This document shows, one piece after another, positions 23,558 to 33,962 of a stretch of 64,000 nt of DNA. Made by a program: the position numbers and the translations under genes. The stretch comes from Pascua guehoae. Taxonomy: Eukaryota > Basidiomycota > Tremellomycetes > Trichosporonales > Trichosporonaceae. Where the stretch lies: contig BCJX01000022.1 of assembly GCA_001600415.1 (NCBI GenBank), positions 179,900-243,899 of the forward strand, read 5' to 3'. The notes beneath the pieces are model-generated. The model was not told the origin of the DNA and did not search any database. It worked only from the letters and a program-made list of their open reading frames with translations. The stretch's first letter is position 1. The number at the start of each line of letters is the position of its first letter.

Positions 23558-24643
23558 ATGCCCCGTCCCTCCAAGCGTCTACGTGGCATAGCTGCGCCCC
23601 CAGTCCACTCCTACGCCCTCGCCCCTCTTGGCCACTTACGCCTCCAAGCCATTTCCAAACAGCTCCCCGTGATCGATTACCGTGGGTTCCCGCACATTAT
23701 CGAGACCATCGTTCTCTACTCTTCCGCCGAAGTCTTGGGCGCCGTTCGACAGACTTGTCGCTCCCTTCATCGCTTCGTCGATGATTGGTTTCCGCGATCG
23801 ATCACATTCGACGCTGACGGCGTTGCGTGTCTACCGGGGGCGCCCAACGCTTCTCTGGAGCTGATCCGTTGGGTCGACACCCACATTTCGACAGATGTGG
23901 AAGAGCACGGAGAAGAAGCCGCTCTAGAAGCTTTTGAGCGCTATCAAGTCTGCTCTTGCGACGGCGGCGTTACCCATCTTCGCCGCGACTTCGACCGCAT
24001 TTTGGACCTCCTTGATAATGTCCAATTGGTCAGGCAGGACCACACGGCATGTCCCACCTCTATCCCCGGTACATTGGATTGCGTTACATTTTTCGACTTG
24101 ACCTCGGCGCCAAACGACGAGGTTGTACTCCGTGCCGACGGATGGGAAACCGCCATCTCCGGCAAACATGTCCTCCACTTCCTCTACAGCCCCAACATGG
24201 CATTTCCTCCTCTGACCGAGGAAGACAGTTGGCAGTATCCAGACCACTCCTTCGTCATCATCTTCTCGGCGATCGAAACGGACACGGTTGGCCAGGCCCA
24301 ACCATTATGCACAGGCGACTACCGATGCCAGCTCTATCAAGGCCTACTGTCATTCATTTCCGACCTCGTCCGGTATGCTTCGGGGACGTTCTTGCGAGAC
24401 AACCTCTTCGGTCCGTTTGTTACCTTTGTTGGTGTGGAGACTTGGGACCAGACGTGTATCGACTCTGGAATCGCGCCCCAACATCGTCGACACCGTAACG
24501 GGAAAATGGCCGACCTAATCAACGACATGATTTTTGACGTTCTCTTTGACTACAAAATGCGCGACAGCGTCGAAGAAGTGCAAGAGTACCTTAAATTCCG
24601 TTGCAACGTGCTGTTTCTGAGCTTCGACGAGTACGTACCGTGA
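23558..24643 (+). CDS. F-box-like protein (361 aa)
   Basis: Single exon. After a basic N-terminus (MPRPSKRLRG), residues 35-80 have the shape of an F-box: a YRGFPHIIETIVLYSSAEVL helix pair followed by VRQTCRSLHRFVD. Degenerate F-box proteins of this form, ending with a few hundred residues of unknown fold, are frequent and variable in basidiomycete yeasts as I know them. The rest has no motif I recognise. It could act as an SCF substrate receptor or be a non-SCF F-box relative. It is not close to the pair at 1111 and 4634. It has no introns and no signal peptide. Confidence 0.7.
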   Translation: MPRPSKRLRGIAAPPVHSYALAPLGHLRLQAISKQLPVIDYRGFPHIIETIVLYSSAEVLGAVRQTCRSLHRFVDDWFPRSITFDADGVACLPGAPNASLELIRWVDTHISTDVEEHGEEAALEAFERYQVCSCDGGVTHLRRDFDRILDLLDNVQLVRQDHTACPTSIPGTLDCVTFFDLTSAPNDEVVLRADGWETAISGKHVLHFLYSPNMAFPPLTEEDSWQYPDHSFVIIFSAIETDTVGQAQPLCTGDYRCQLYQGLLSFISDLVRYASGTFLRDNLFGPFVTFVGVETWDQTCIDSGIAPQHRRHRNGKMADLINDMIFDVLFDYKMRDSVEEVQEYLKFRCNVLFLSFDEYVP

Positions 24644-25136
24644 AGACATTGGCGACGAGCAGTTTGCTCTGGAGATGGGAAAAGGCTGGCAAGGCAGGAA
24701 CGGTTGGACAGGTTTGCAGATGTAGAAAAACTGGGGAGTTGGTTGGAGAACCGACGATACGTCCGCGACGTGGTGCCGATGTTCTGTGCTGTTTATAGTC
24801 CCTTTGTTACCTACCGCGAACCATATGCAAGATGAAAATGCGACAACCCAGTGACATGTACATTGTCCAATGCTCTGCCTGATTCCAAGCAGCAGCCCTT
24901 CGTTACTGGCTGGGCTCTGTATCGGAGCACCCTCTTCCTGGCTCTTGTCGACCGGGCGGCAAGACGCGAGAGAATTCCAACTTGGCAGTATGACAACCCC
25001 CTGACGCACACCGCCGACATGCCACACTGCCACACGACAGAAGGTTGCACGCACGACTAACATACTGTTCACAAGCTACTCGCATTCATTCTCCTCCAGA
25101 ACCAGTACATTTTCATTCGTGACTTTGACTTCCCTA
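24644..25136. other. Intergenic between convergent genes
   Basis: No gene recognised. Confidence 0.4.
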
Positions 25137-25653
25137 CTACTCGTCCTCCAAGTTGTCACGGGGCGGCTTGGGCGGCGCTTGAGGGTCTTTATCACATGCG
25201 TGAGCGAACCATCATTCCAACGGTGGAGCTGGCACTGGCACTTACATGGGCACGGCCCCTTGGGATCCTTACAACAAGCCTGCCCGTTGGCGATACAGTG
25301 GTAACTAACTGTCAGTATGGCCGTGCACCACTATCCAGCGCTCACAATCTTGGACAGTACGTCTTGTAACCTGAATACGTTAGACAGGTGCTCAACATGA
25401 AGGCAGATAGCAACCCACCTGTGCCCTTACAGCACGTGCCGTCCTGCGGTGCGCAGTAATGCGACTCGCCCGCCGTGGCCTTTCGGCACGACGTTGTCCG
25501 TGCATAAAAGTGGCAAGGGAATATGCTCTTGGCGCTTTTGGCATGGAACGCATCCCGACGCTCCAAGTCGGCAGACTCGGCGGGGAGTCCGAGAGTAGGT
25601 GTGAGGGCGACGAGGACGAGGAGGAGGGTTGAGATTGCGGGCTTGAACAACAT
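25137..25653 (-). CDS. Small secreted cysteine-rich protein (115 aa)
   Basis: Proposed exons on the minus strand: 25653-25419, 25308-25246 and 25186-25137 (348 nt in frame). The start encodes a clear signal peptide (MLFKPAISTLLLVLVALTPT) and then a possible Kex2-type RR site. The mature part has nine cysteines. It includes two copies of a C-x6-CCK module, YCAPQDGTCCK and HCIANGQACCK, on separate exons, and a Pro-rich, acidic C-terminus. An extra small exon at 25370-25346 was considered but breaks the frame. No family was recognised, so a role in wall, adhesion or host/competitor contact would be speculation. A TATAAATA lies 45 bp upstream of the ATG. Confidence 0.65.
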
Positions 25654-27137
25654 GATAAACGTATGTCAAGATGAGGGGCATAATGACCCCATCTGCCTAT
25701 TTATATGCGCTACACACAGAGCCTCAGTCGTGAGAAAGACGTTCTACCTGGTTGTGAAGGCAACTCATCAACACGACCGTCTGTAACGCTCTGCAAGGTT
25801 TGATGATGAAGCACTTGACCAACCGTCCTGAGTCTGTTCTGTGGAGCGCCAAGCAATGTGTTCTTGGCACAACTCTGAACGCTGTTGGCGCTCAGATTCA
25901 AATGGCCTTTTGTGAACTGGTCGGTGACGCTGACCGTTTGACCCTGCTACGGCGAGAGAGACCATAGCAGCCATCTGTATCACAGGCTTCGCCCTCGTAT
26001 TCACACGCCACAGCCGGTCAGGCTGTCAACACGGTAAGTCACCAATGCATGAGTAGTTCGGGCGGCTGGAATGGACATGGGTATGAGGTGGGTAGATTGC
26101 TCGTCAGATGAAGGAACCAGGCACATCGTCTCTGGCCTGTCGACCGATTGTTCTGAACTCTCCATGATCTCGACAAGTTGAACATGGGCCAGAAGAGTGT
26201 TAGCGTGGGCACTCAAGTGCAGTATACATGTACTAAGGTGAAGTGCACGACCATGACTCGATATTCTCCCCCAGCCCACCTCCAATCTGGCTCCGTCAAC
26301 AACGCCGTGCTCGAGCCCACGCCACCGTATTCTGGCCCACGCCGGCGCAGGGGCCTCTGCCTCGGCCGCCGCTGGTGACTCACAGCCAAAATGACACATC
26401 GCCTCGTGGGTACTGGCATTCAGTAAGTGGATCAATTTCGCAGCTTTGGAACATATTAGCCCACTTTCCAACACGGCTAACGGGAAGGAGGGCTCAGAAG
26501 GTGATCAGGTGAGCCAGTTTCCCACATCGCGTCCGCGGTCCTCGACGGCTCCGGACCTTGTCTTGTTTCTGCAACAATGTGGTCAAAGCGCAGGTGCCAA
26601 GTGCCATCGATGTGGGATAGACAACATCGATGACAATAGAAGCAGACGTGCGTAGAAGGGTTCGTCGAGGTTTCAGTTTCAGAGAGGTCCGTTATAGTGG
26701 CCCGCCAATGCTGCAGAGTGGGCCCCCACTGGCTGGCAGTGGCGGCCATGTCCGTATATCCCCCACCCGCATCTCTCAACCGCAAATAGCCACCACCGTA
26801 ACGAGACAACTTCAGGACACTAACATGCCAAGGCCGAGTTATCTCCGCACGCTCCGTCTCTCCACCCATCATTCCGTTACGTTTACTCAGCGTGCCGAGC
26901 CGGCACGCCCGGCAGGAACATGCTAATGTCCAGACTAGTAGCCCGGTCGAGGCTGGTTACTCACGAGTCGATGATGTCTAGTCAGGCCGGTTACTTCAAC
27001 TGAAACCCGCCTGACTCCACTACGTTGCAATTCGCAAATAACTTTGGGACTACATCAATACCGAGCGAGGTGACGGTCATGCTTATATTGCCCAGCACCA
27101 CCCACACCCACACGCACCTGCTCCAACCTCAATCGCC
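25654..27137. other. Intergenic between divergent genes
   Basis: Holds promoters of the small secreted protein and the transporter. No additional gene recognised. Confidence 0.4.
25698..25705 (-). promoter_or_regulatory. TATA box (TATAAATA)
   Basis: Perfect TATA element on the minus strand, 45 bp upstream of the start codon at 25653. Confidence 0.6.
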
Positions 27138-28748
27138 ATGACCCACAACGAGTGGTCCTCGGCGACGCTCAACGACATGCGCACCGCGCCTGAATCAGTA
27201 GATGACAAGGTTACGACGGCCAGCACCGTAGCCGAAATTCCCGCCGACCTCGACCTGGTGGACGACAAGGAGGTCGACGACAAGACTCTGGCCGCCATCG
27301 CCCAGCGCGCTCCACAAGTCTCCGAACCCGGTGTCCCAGATGTTGGCCCACCACCCGACGGAGGCCGCGAGGCATGGTGTTGCGCCGTATCAGGTGGTTT
27401 TGTCACCTTCTGCCTCATGGGCTTTGGTGAGTTGCTCGCCCCGTTGGCGCGGCGGCTGGTCGTGCGCAGTGACTAACGGCGACAGTGTGCTCGTTTGGAC
27501 AGTTGCAAGAACAGTACCTCGCCCACCAGCTCGCAGGGTACCAAAAATCCACTGTTGCGTGAGTCGTCTGGCTCCATTGCCTGTCGCCTCTGTTCGTGTT
27601 CTGACAACGCTACCAGGTGGATCGGATCGGTACAAGCGACCGAAGTCTTCATCTTCTCGGTCCTGTGGGGACGCGTGTTTGACGCGTACGGCGCACGTCC
27701 CCTCGTGATTGTGGGCACAACCCTCGCAGTGGCCGCCATGGTCGCCATGGGCTTTGGCAAGGAGTTTTACCAAATCTTCCTCGCCCACTTTCTCTTTGGG
27801 TTCGGGAGCGGTCTCATCTGGCCAACGGTCACGGCCATTGGCGGCCACTGGTTCTCGACGCGGCGAGGCATGGCGATCGGCATCATTGTCGGCGGCAGCG
27901 GCGTCGGCGGCGTCGTCTACCCCATCATGATCAAGCACCTCCTGCAGACAATGTCGTTCCGCAACACGCTCCTCATCGTCGCCGCCATGAGCGCTGCACT
28001 CATGTTCCCCTCGTGGTTCTTGGTCAAGAGCCGCCTGCCGCGCCGAAAGCCCGTGCCGTGGAGCCGGCTCAAGCATCCCTGGACGGACAAGCGCTATGCC
28101 TTCTTCGCCATCGGATGTTCCATGTACATGTTCAAGTGAGTTTGCCAGCGCTCTTCAATCCACATCCCCCAGCGTCGCTCCCGAGCTAACATACCCAGCT
28201 GGATGTCGCCCATGTTCAACGCACCCATCATTGCGCGCGCCAACAATGTCTCCCCATGGGTCTACGACTACTCGATCGCCATCATGTCCGCCGGCGGCTT
28301 CTTCGGACGCACTATCAGCGGACTGTTGGCCGACAAGCTCGGCGTGTGGAACGTATTCGGGACGACATCATTCCTCACCGCCGTCGTGCTCTTTGGCTTC
28401 TACACACCATGTCCCATCGGCGACGGGGCCCTCGTCGTAGGATTCGTCATCTACGGCTGGGTCAGCGGCGCGTGGCTCACGCTCGTATCGGCAGTTATTG
28501 CGAGCATCTCGCCCGTCGAAGAGGTCGGGCTGCGTATCGGCATCGCCTGGAGCGTCTGCGGCCCGACCATGATGGTTGGCCCCGTCATCTCGGGCGCCCT
28601 CATCCAGGCCAACGACGACAAGTTTACCTACGCCGCAATCTTCTGTGGCTTTACTTTCCTCATCTCCTCGCTCCTCGCGGTCGGACCGCGCATGTTCCAG
28701 GTCGTCGGCAGTCGTCTGTGGAACAAGAATTCCTCGTCGCCTGTCTAG
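27138..28748 (+). CDS. MFS transporter, monocarboxylate-transporter-like (476 aa)
   Basis: Exons are 27138-27426, 27486-27558, 27617-28135 and 28199-28748 (1431 nt in frame). A hydrophilic N-terminus of about 70 residues precedes the MCT hallmark PPDGGREAW (72-80) at the start of the first membrane helix. About twelve hydrophobic segments follow, including FLFGFGSGLIWPTVTAIGGHW and RRGMAIGIIVGGSGVGGVVY. The central loop has SRLPRRKP, and helix 8 onward includes GGFFGRTISGLLADK. Fungal members of this family include riboflavin and carboxylate-like transporters and many orphans, so the substrate is unknown. It is probably in the plasma membrane. Confidence 0.92.
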
Positions 28749-29705
28749 AGTCGGCGCCATAGAGTCGGCGCCGCGACGAACCGCTGTATGACCATGACGA
28801 AAACGACGAGCATCAATAATCGCAATCATAATCGGCACGCACTTTGGGCATTGAGAACAGCACATGTACTGTATAAGTATGCATTTCTCTTGGGCAAGAC
28901 AACTTGCACGGGCAGGGGGGAGTGGGTGGGTCCAGGTGGTCCATGTGCAGAGGCTCGCATCACCAGAGCTTTCACGTTGCGTAGACGCTACCGGCGTTGT
29001 ACTTACACAGGTCACATGGAGCGGACAGTCTCGCAGTGTTGGCTCCACCTTGTTCACCAGGTGCAAGCAGTAGCAACCCACCATACGTTAGCACCTTTGC
29101 TCGCTGGCTGGTCGAAGATGCAGACCAACTTGGGTGCGGACTGATCACGTGACTGCTCTGACTTGTGCTGAACCCAGATCGCCGAGACGATACACGATCA
29201 CTTCTCTTGCTTCTCCTGCTACCCGCCCTTTCTCTATCCTGCCCCCGAAGGCTCGGCAATCGGTCTGTGGATCTCGCGGAGGTGGGGACATGGGGCTACA
29301 GTGGCCGGCGGCGACCATGCAAAAAGACTTCCATCGCCGAGATCTCGGACAAGATAGAAGCCTCCCATGACCGACGGCCATGCCGACACGGCTAATTTTG
29401 CAGTGATTCGCGACGTGCCAGTGTATATCACAATGTCATCGACCGAGGCCGCCGAGGAAGCCGAGGCCGAAGTCATCTATAGTGTGTGCATTTGCATATT
29501 TGCAGGCCCGGTCGGGGATGGCATGCACGGGCGACCGAATAGCCGCCAGTGACTGGGGCAGCAGGTGTCGAGGCCCGACTGGCCGTATATATACTGACAG
29601 TAGAATGTGGTCTGGCATCTCCATCGCAGTCCCATTGCATATACTGTTCGGTCTCTCTCCCACTCTCGACCCCAACCCACCACGACCGAGATCCTCACAC
29701 CAACA
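28749..29705. other. Intergenic
   Basis: No gene recognised; contains the TATA element of the next gene at 29586. Confidence 0.4.
29586..29593 (+). promoter_or_regulatory. TATA box (TATATATA)
   Basis: TATATATA about 113 bp upstream of the ATG at 29706, consistent with a promoter plus short leader. Confidence 0.5.
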
Positions 29706-30654
29706 ATGAAGGTATTTCTGACTGGCGCGTCTGGCTACTTGGTAAGTCCACACCCCTCCAGCCGAGACAAGGAGCTCACCCACGCAGGGCTCTGCAATCA
29801 CGCGCGAGCTCGTCGCGCATGGCTATGACGTCACTGGCCTTGTGCGTTCCGACGCCTCGGCGGCAAAGGTCAAGGCCAACGGGGGCAAGCCGCTCCAGGG
29901 CGATCTTACAGACCTCGAATTTATCGGTCGTGAGGCCAAGGCCGTCGACGCCTTCATCCACTGCGCGTTCGATCACAGTTTCAGCGACGTTCCCAAGGCC
30001 GCCAAGGAAGAGGCCGACGTCATCAACACGGTCGCCGCCGCGTTCGAGGGGACGGACAAGAAGCTTCTCATCTGCGGCGGCCTGATGAACGGCGTGGGCA
30101 TCGCCGACTTCACCGAGGACTCGCCGGGGGTCGTAAACCAATACGTGCCCCGTCAACCTGACAAGCTGGCGACCGAGTGGAGCGTAAAGGGCGTCAAGAT
30201 TGTGTGCTTCCGCCTTCCGGTACTCTACGGCAACGCCGACATGCAGCCCATGTCGTTCACCACGGCCCAGATTGCCGCCCACAAGCGTGCGGGCTTTGCT
30301 GCCGTCGTCGCCGACAACGTCTGGGCATTCGCCCATGTCGACGACACCGCACGGCTGTTCCGCCTCGTGCTCGAGTCCAAGGCGCCTGGAGTTGCAGTTC
30401 ATGCCATTGGAGAACTGCTCAAGCCCTCCGACCTCGCAAAGCTCACCGCCGACCACTACGGTCTTCCCGTCAAGGAGATTTCGCCCGCCGAGGCGCCCGC
30501 GCACTTTGGCTTCATCGGCGGCTTTATCACCGCCGACATGCCGTTTGACGCCAAGCTCACGACTGAGCGGACGGGGTGGGTCCCAAAGGAGGAGGGGCTC
30601 GTGGAGGGGCTCAAGAATGGAAAGTACTGGGATATTGCAGAGAGGGCGGTTTAA
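29706..30654 (+). CDS. NAD(P)-dependent epimerase/dehydratase, extended SDR (300 aa)
   Basis: Exons 29706-29741 and 29788-30654; the first exon encodes only 12 residues. Splicing joins MKVFLTGASGYL to GSAITREL, forming the Rossmann nucleotide-binding motif TGASGYLGS. The segments GYDVTGLVRSDASA and LQGDLTDLE follow as in atypical/extended SDRs. The usual YxxxK pair is not obvious; YVPRQPDKLATEW is the corresponding region, with Tyr six residues before Lys. WAFAHVDDTARLF is the typical later motif. It is probably a cytosolic reductase or epimerase-like enzyme with unknown substrate. Confidence 0.88.
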
Positions 30655-31057
30655 AAGTGCTGTCAAGAGTGTAGTAAAGGCCCTTCGAGGGGATGGCTCC
30701 AGCTATTGGATGTAATTAATTCATACCCTGATACAATGTTAAAGGCCCAATGCCGGTGGTCAGAGCGCTTTATCCGCCTTGGCGTGGGTCAGTGTCCTGT
30801 CCTGCCGATTTGAGTGGAACCTGGAGTTTGCGATAGTTGTTGTGCCGTTGACTACTGTTGTTCTTTGCGGACCGGCCATGCTGGATTCTCCCACGGTCTT
30901 CTGTTATCCAACTACAGTCGCACTGTCCATGCCGCCTCGTCGCCGTTCCCGCCGTTCCCCACCTGGTGACGTAACGTCTGGCTGGACCAACGTCCCGAGT
31001 GACATGTTCCCTCAAGTCCGTACAACCAACAGAGCACCTCAACTTCTTAACCCATCC
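30655..31057. other. Intergenic
   Basis: Nothing recognised beyond the leader of the GFA-family gene. Confidence 0.4.
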
Positions 31058-31650
31058 ATGACTGACAAGACCATCAGCGGCAGCTGCCTATGCAAGCGGG
31101 TCACGGTGACACTGCACAACCGTCCCGACGGCCTCGTTCTCTGCCGTGAGTGTAACCACATTCCCCCTCCGGTGAAGCCCGTACCGGGTTTGACACGGGC
31201 AGATTGCACAGACTGCCGCCAGTTTACGGGCGCCATGTAGGTATCCACACTGTAAAGGGGCTAGGGACCACAGCAACACAGGGCGGCGTATCTGTACGAG
31301 ATCCGCGAGTCGGATGCGATTGTCGACGGACCAGTCAAGAAGTTCACACTCAAAGCCGATAGCGGGACGGATTGTCATCGCTTTTTCTGCTCCGAGTGTG
31401 GGTCGTGAGTGTACTCACTGCGTGTTAGACTTAGCTCCTGACGATAGGTCGGTCTATGACCATCCAGAGGGAGACGAGTTTGCCTATGTCCACGCGGGTA
31501 GGGTTGAATCTCGACAAGGCCTTGTGTCCCCACTGAAGCTTGGCAGGACTGTTCAGGGCGCATACTATCCCGCGCCCAGTCATGGAGATATTCATGTGCA
31601 ACGCCGAGTCGTGGGAGAAGGCCCACGATTGTCCGACTCGGGAGAGGTGA
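31058..31650 (+). CDS. GFA / CENP-V family protein (132 aa)
   Basis: Five exons: 31058-31145, 31203-31236, 31282-31404, 31448-31497 and 31547-31650, all GT-AG, 399 nt in frame. The order of cysteine motifs is that of the glutathione-dependent formaldehyde-activating enzyme (GFA) family: GSCLC near the start, CHCTDCRQFTGA, then HRFFCSECGSSVYDH. These Cys pairs bind zinc in the family. GFA proteins are small and cytosolic; some promote formaldehyde-glutathione condensation, but most members have no proven reaction. Four introns in a 132-residue protein is dense even for this genome. The stop is about 180 bp from the stop of the convergent permease gene. Confidence 0.9.
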
Positions 31651-31831
31651 GATGCAGGTCGATTGCGGAATGAAGCTGGGTGGGTGGCAGATGTAACTGC
31701 TTTGCCAACCCTTAGCTAGCGACACTCCAACGGGATGACCCGCAGACACTCATCTCACTCACGTCACCACTAGATGCATTAGTCTACGCTCATCCCAAGA
31801 TATCTACCGTACAAGCAAGATCCAAAACCAT

Positions 31832-33962
31832 CTAGACCACCTCGATACTGCGGCGCGCAGGCGCGTTCTCGCGCTGGACCACTGGAGTGGGCTGATTCCA
31901 CTCATTGCGCTCCTCCTCGGTTTGCACCTTGGCCTCCTCTTCCTGCTGAGGCAAGACAACGTTGAGGAGGACGCCAACGATGGCAGCGATGAGGTATGGC
32001 TCCTCGACGATGAGCACGACTGCCTGGATGAGTCCATTGAGGCCACTGTTGTCGCCCTTGTAGGTGAAGATGTGGCTAAACCACGTGGGGACACAGAGGG
32101 AAGCAAAACCGAGGGCAAACGAGACTGTCGCAATGAACCGGTCGCGACGTGTCCACTGGGCGTACGCGAGGATGCGCACGCCCGACGCCGCGACCGAGCC
32201 AAAGAGGAAGGTCGTGAAGCCGCCAATGACCGCGGATGGGGCGGCGACAAAGATGGCGCCAAACTTGCCGATAATGCCCATGAGGAACAGGAACGCCGCG
32301 CACATGTACCCCGACGACCGGGACGCGTTGCGGGTGATGGCGATAACGCCCGAGTTTTGCGCAAACGTCGTGAGGGGAGGGATGGTGGCGAGGCCCGCGA
32401 GCGTGGCCGAGATGGCGTCCGCGAGCATTCCGCCCTGCACGCGGGTCATGAATGTTTCGCCTGTAATTTCCAGGCGCGACACGTCGCATGACGCAGTCAC
32501 ATTGCCAATCGTCTCGGCCACAATGATGCACCAGGATGCCAGCATCGGAAGCACGAGCTGGCCACGGATCGCAAGCGGGAACGTGTGCAGCCACAGGAAG
32601 GTGCCACCAGGCGCATTCTTAATGACACTGCCGTCAAAGTAGCCCGTCGCCGCCGCAATGATCATGCCGACCACAAGGCCGAAGAAGACCGAGGCACTCT
32701 TCATAAAGGCCGAACCGAAAATCTCGCTGTCAGGTGTTAGCAAACGAGTACGACGTGGACAGAGGCAATGATGCTCACCAGAGGACAATAACGATGAAAC
32801 ACGAGAAACCAAGGCCGAGGTACTGTGCTGAACCCCAGTACTGCGGCTGTGATCCACTGGAGCATTTGAGTTCAAAGTTGGTCTTGCAAGCACCCGAACC
32901 GCCACTACCGCGCGTTAGTGTTTTGTTCGCAGGATACACAGGTGCCAACTTACGCCCAGTTGGTGACGCCCGAGGTAATCAGAGCGGCGCCGATAAACAT
33001 GAGCATGGTGCCCGTGATGAGGGGTGGGAAGAGCTGCATGTTAGGTACACAACATCAAGGACTCGGAAAAGAGGCTCACTTTGCGAATTGTCTTGGGAGG
33101 GATAAACGAGAGAGCAATGGCGAAGATGCCGGTCACAATCGATGTGCCGAGAATGGCACCAAATTCCTTGGGACAGGGAAGTTTTGTGCCGTCTTCGGCT
33201 GTGGGGCACGTGCCGTTCGTGTACTTGAAAGCCGAGATCAGCTAGTGCCACCGAGGACGTGAAAAGGGGTGGATTACTCACGGATTGTGCGAGGTAGGCC
33301 AGTGCAACGTTGGCAAACGCAAACGAGGTGCCAGTGACGCTAATGATGCCAGTGCCGAGATAGTACTTTGTGTTGAAGACCTTGAAGCGCGAGACCTGGA
33401 TCGTGGTACCGACGCCGCACCAAATAAGACACGCCGAGATGAGGTATTGCTGGACCTCGGGGCCGAGGTTGGCTCCAGCGACGCCACCGAGGAGGAGGGG
33501 TGGTGTGACGAGGCCGCCGACCATGGCGAGTGCACTGTTTGGAGTCAGTTGGGATCTTAGTCACGGGTGGGAGGCATGCACGCACTGCTGGAGGCCGAGA
33601 ATGACGACGAGCAAGTATGGTAGCTTGTCATTCAGGTGGTAGAATGGCAGCTCGCGCGGCTTCTTGGTCAAGTAGGGAATGTTTGGGATGAAAAGGGCAA
33701 GGTAGTCCTGGAGTTTGTCAGCACCTGCAGTTGGGTCGCACTGATCCACACTTACGTAGTCGCCTAGCCAGGCGTCCTTGCTGCTGAGTGACTTGAGGAA
33801 TCGTTTCACTCGTGGGCGCCCCGCGGGCATGTGGCCGAGCGAGGAGGTCGTGTGGTCGACCTCATCAGACTCGGAAGACGAGACAGCTTCTGCCACTCGC
33901 ACGGATGTGGTGGGCGCCGACACAGTCTTCTTGTCGAGCTCGTAAGAGTCTGTCGATGTCAT
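31832..33962 (-). CDS. NAT/NCS2 nucleobase permease, uric acid-xanthine type (614 aa)
   Basis: Minus-strand exons: 33962-33756, 33707-33586, 33534-33282, 33241-33080, 33033-32954, 32904-32779 and 32726-31832 (1845 nt in frame). Family marks are present. WLGDY ends the cytoplasmic N-terminus. The QH pair (Q109, H110) sits in LGLQHALAM, created across a splice junction. AETIGNVTA lies in the helix 8 region, and the NAT signature QNSGVIAITR starts at Q440. The order matches Aspergillus UapA/UapC, H+-coupled plasma-membrane carriers of uric acid and xanthine. The C-terminal tail is charged. Substrate specificity within purines, or possibly uracil, is not fixed by the sequence. It is divergently arranged, across 2.4 kb, from the 2OG oxygenase at 36375. 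Confidence 0.94.

Noticed and set aside
25346..25370. Extra 25-nt exon in the small secreted protein
   Set aside because: It has splice-like borders but shifts the frame away from the second C-x6-CCK module; skipping it gives an open reading frame.
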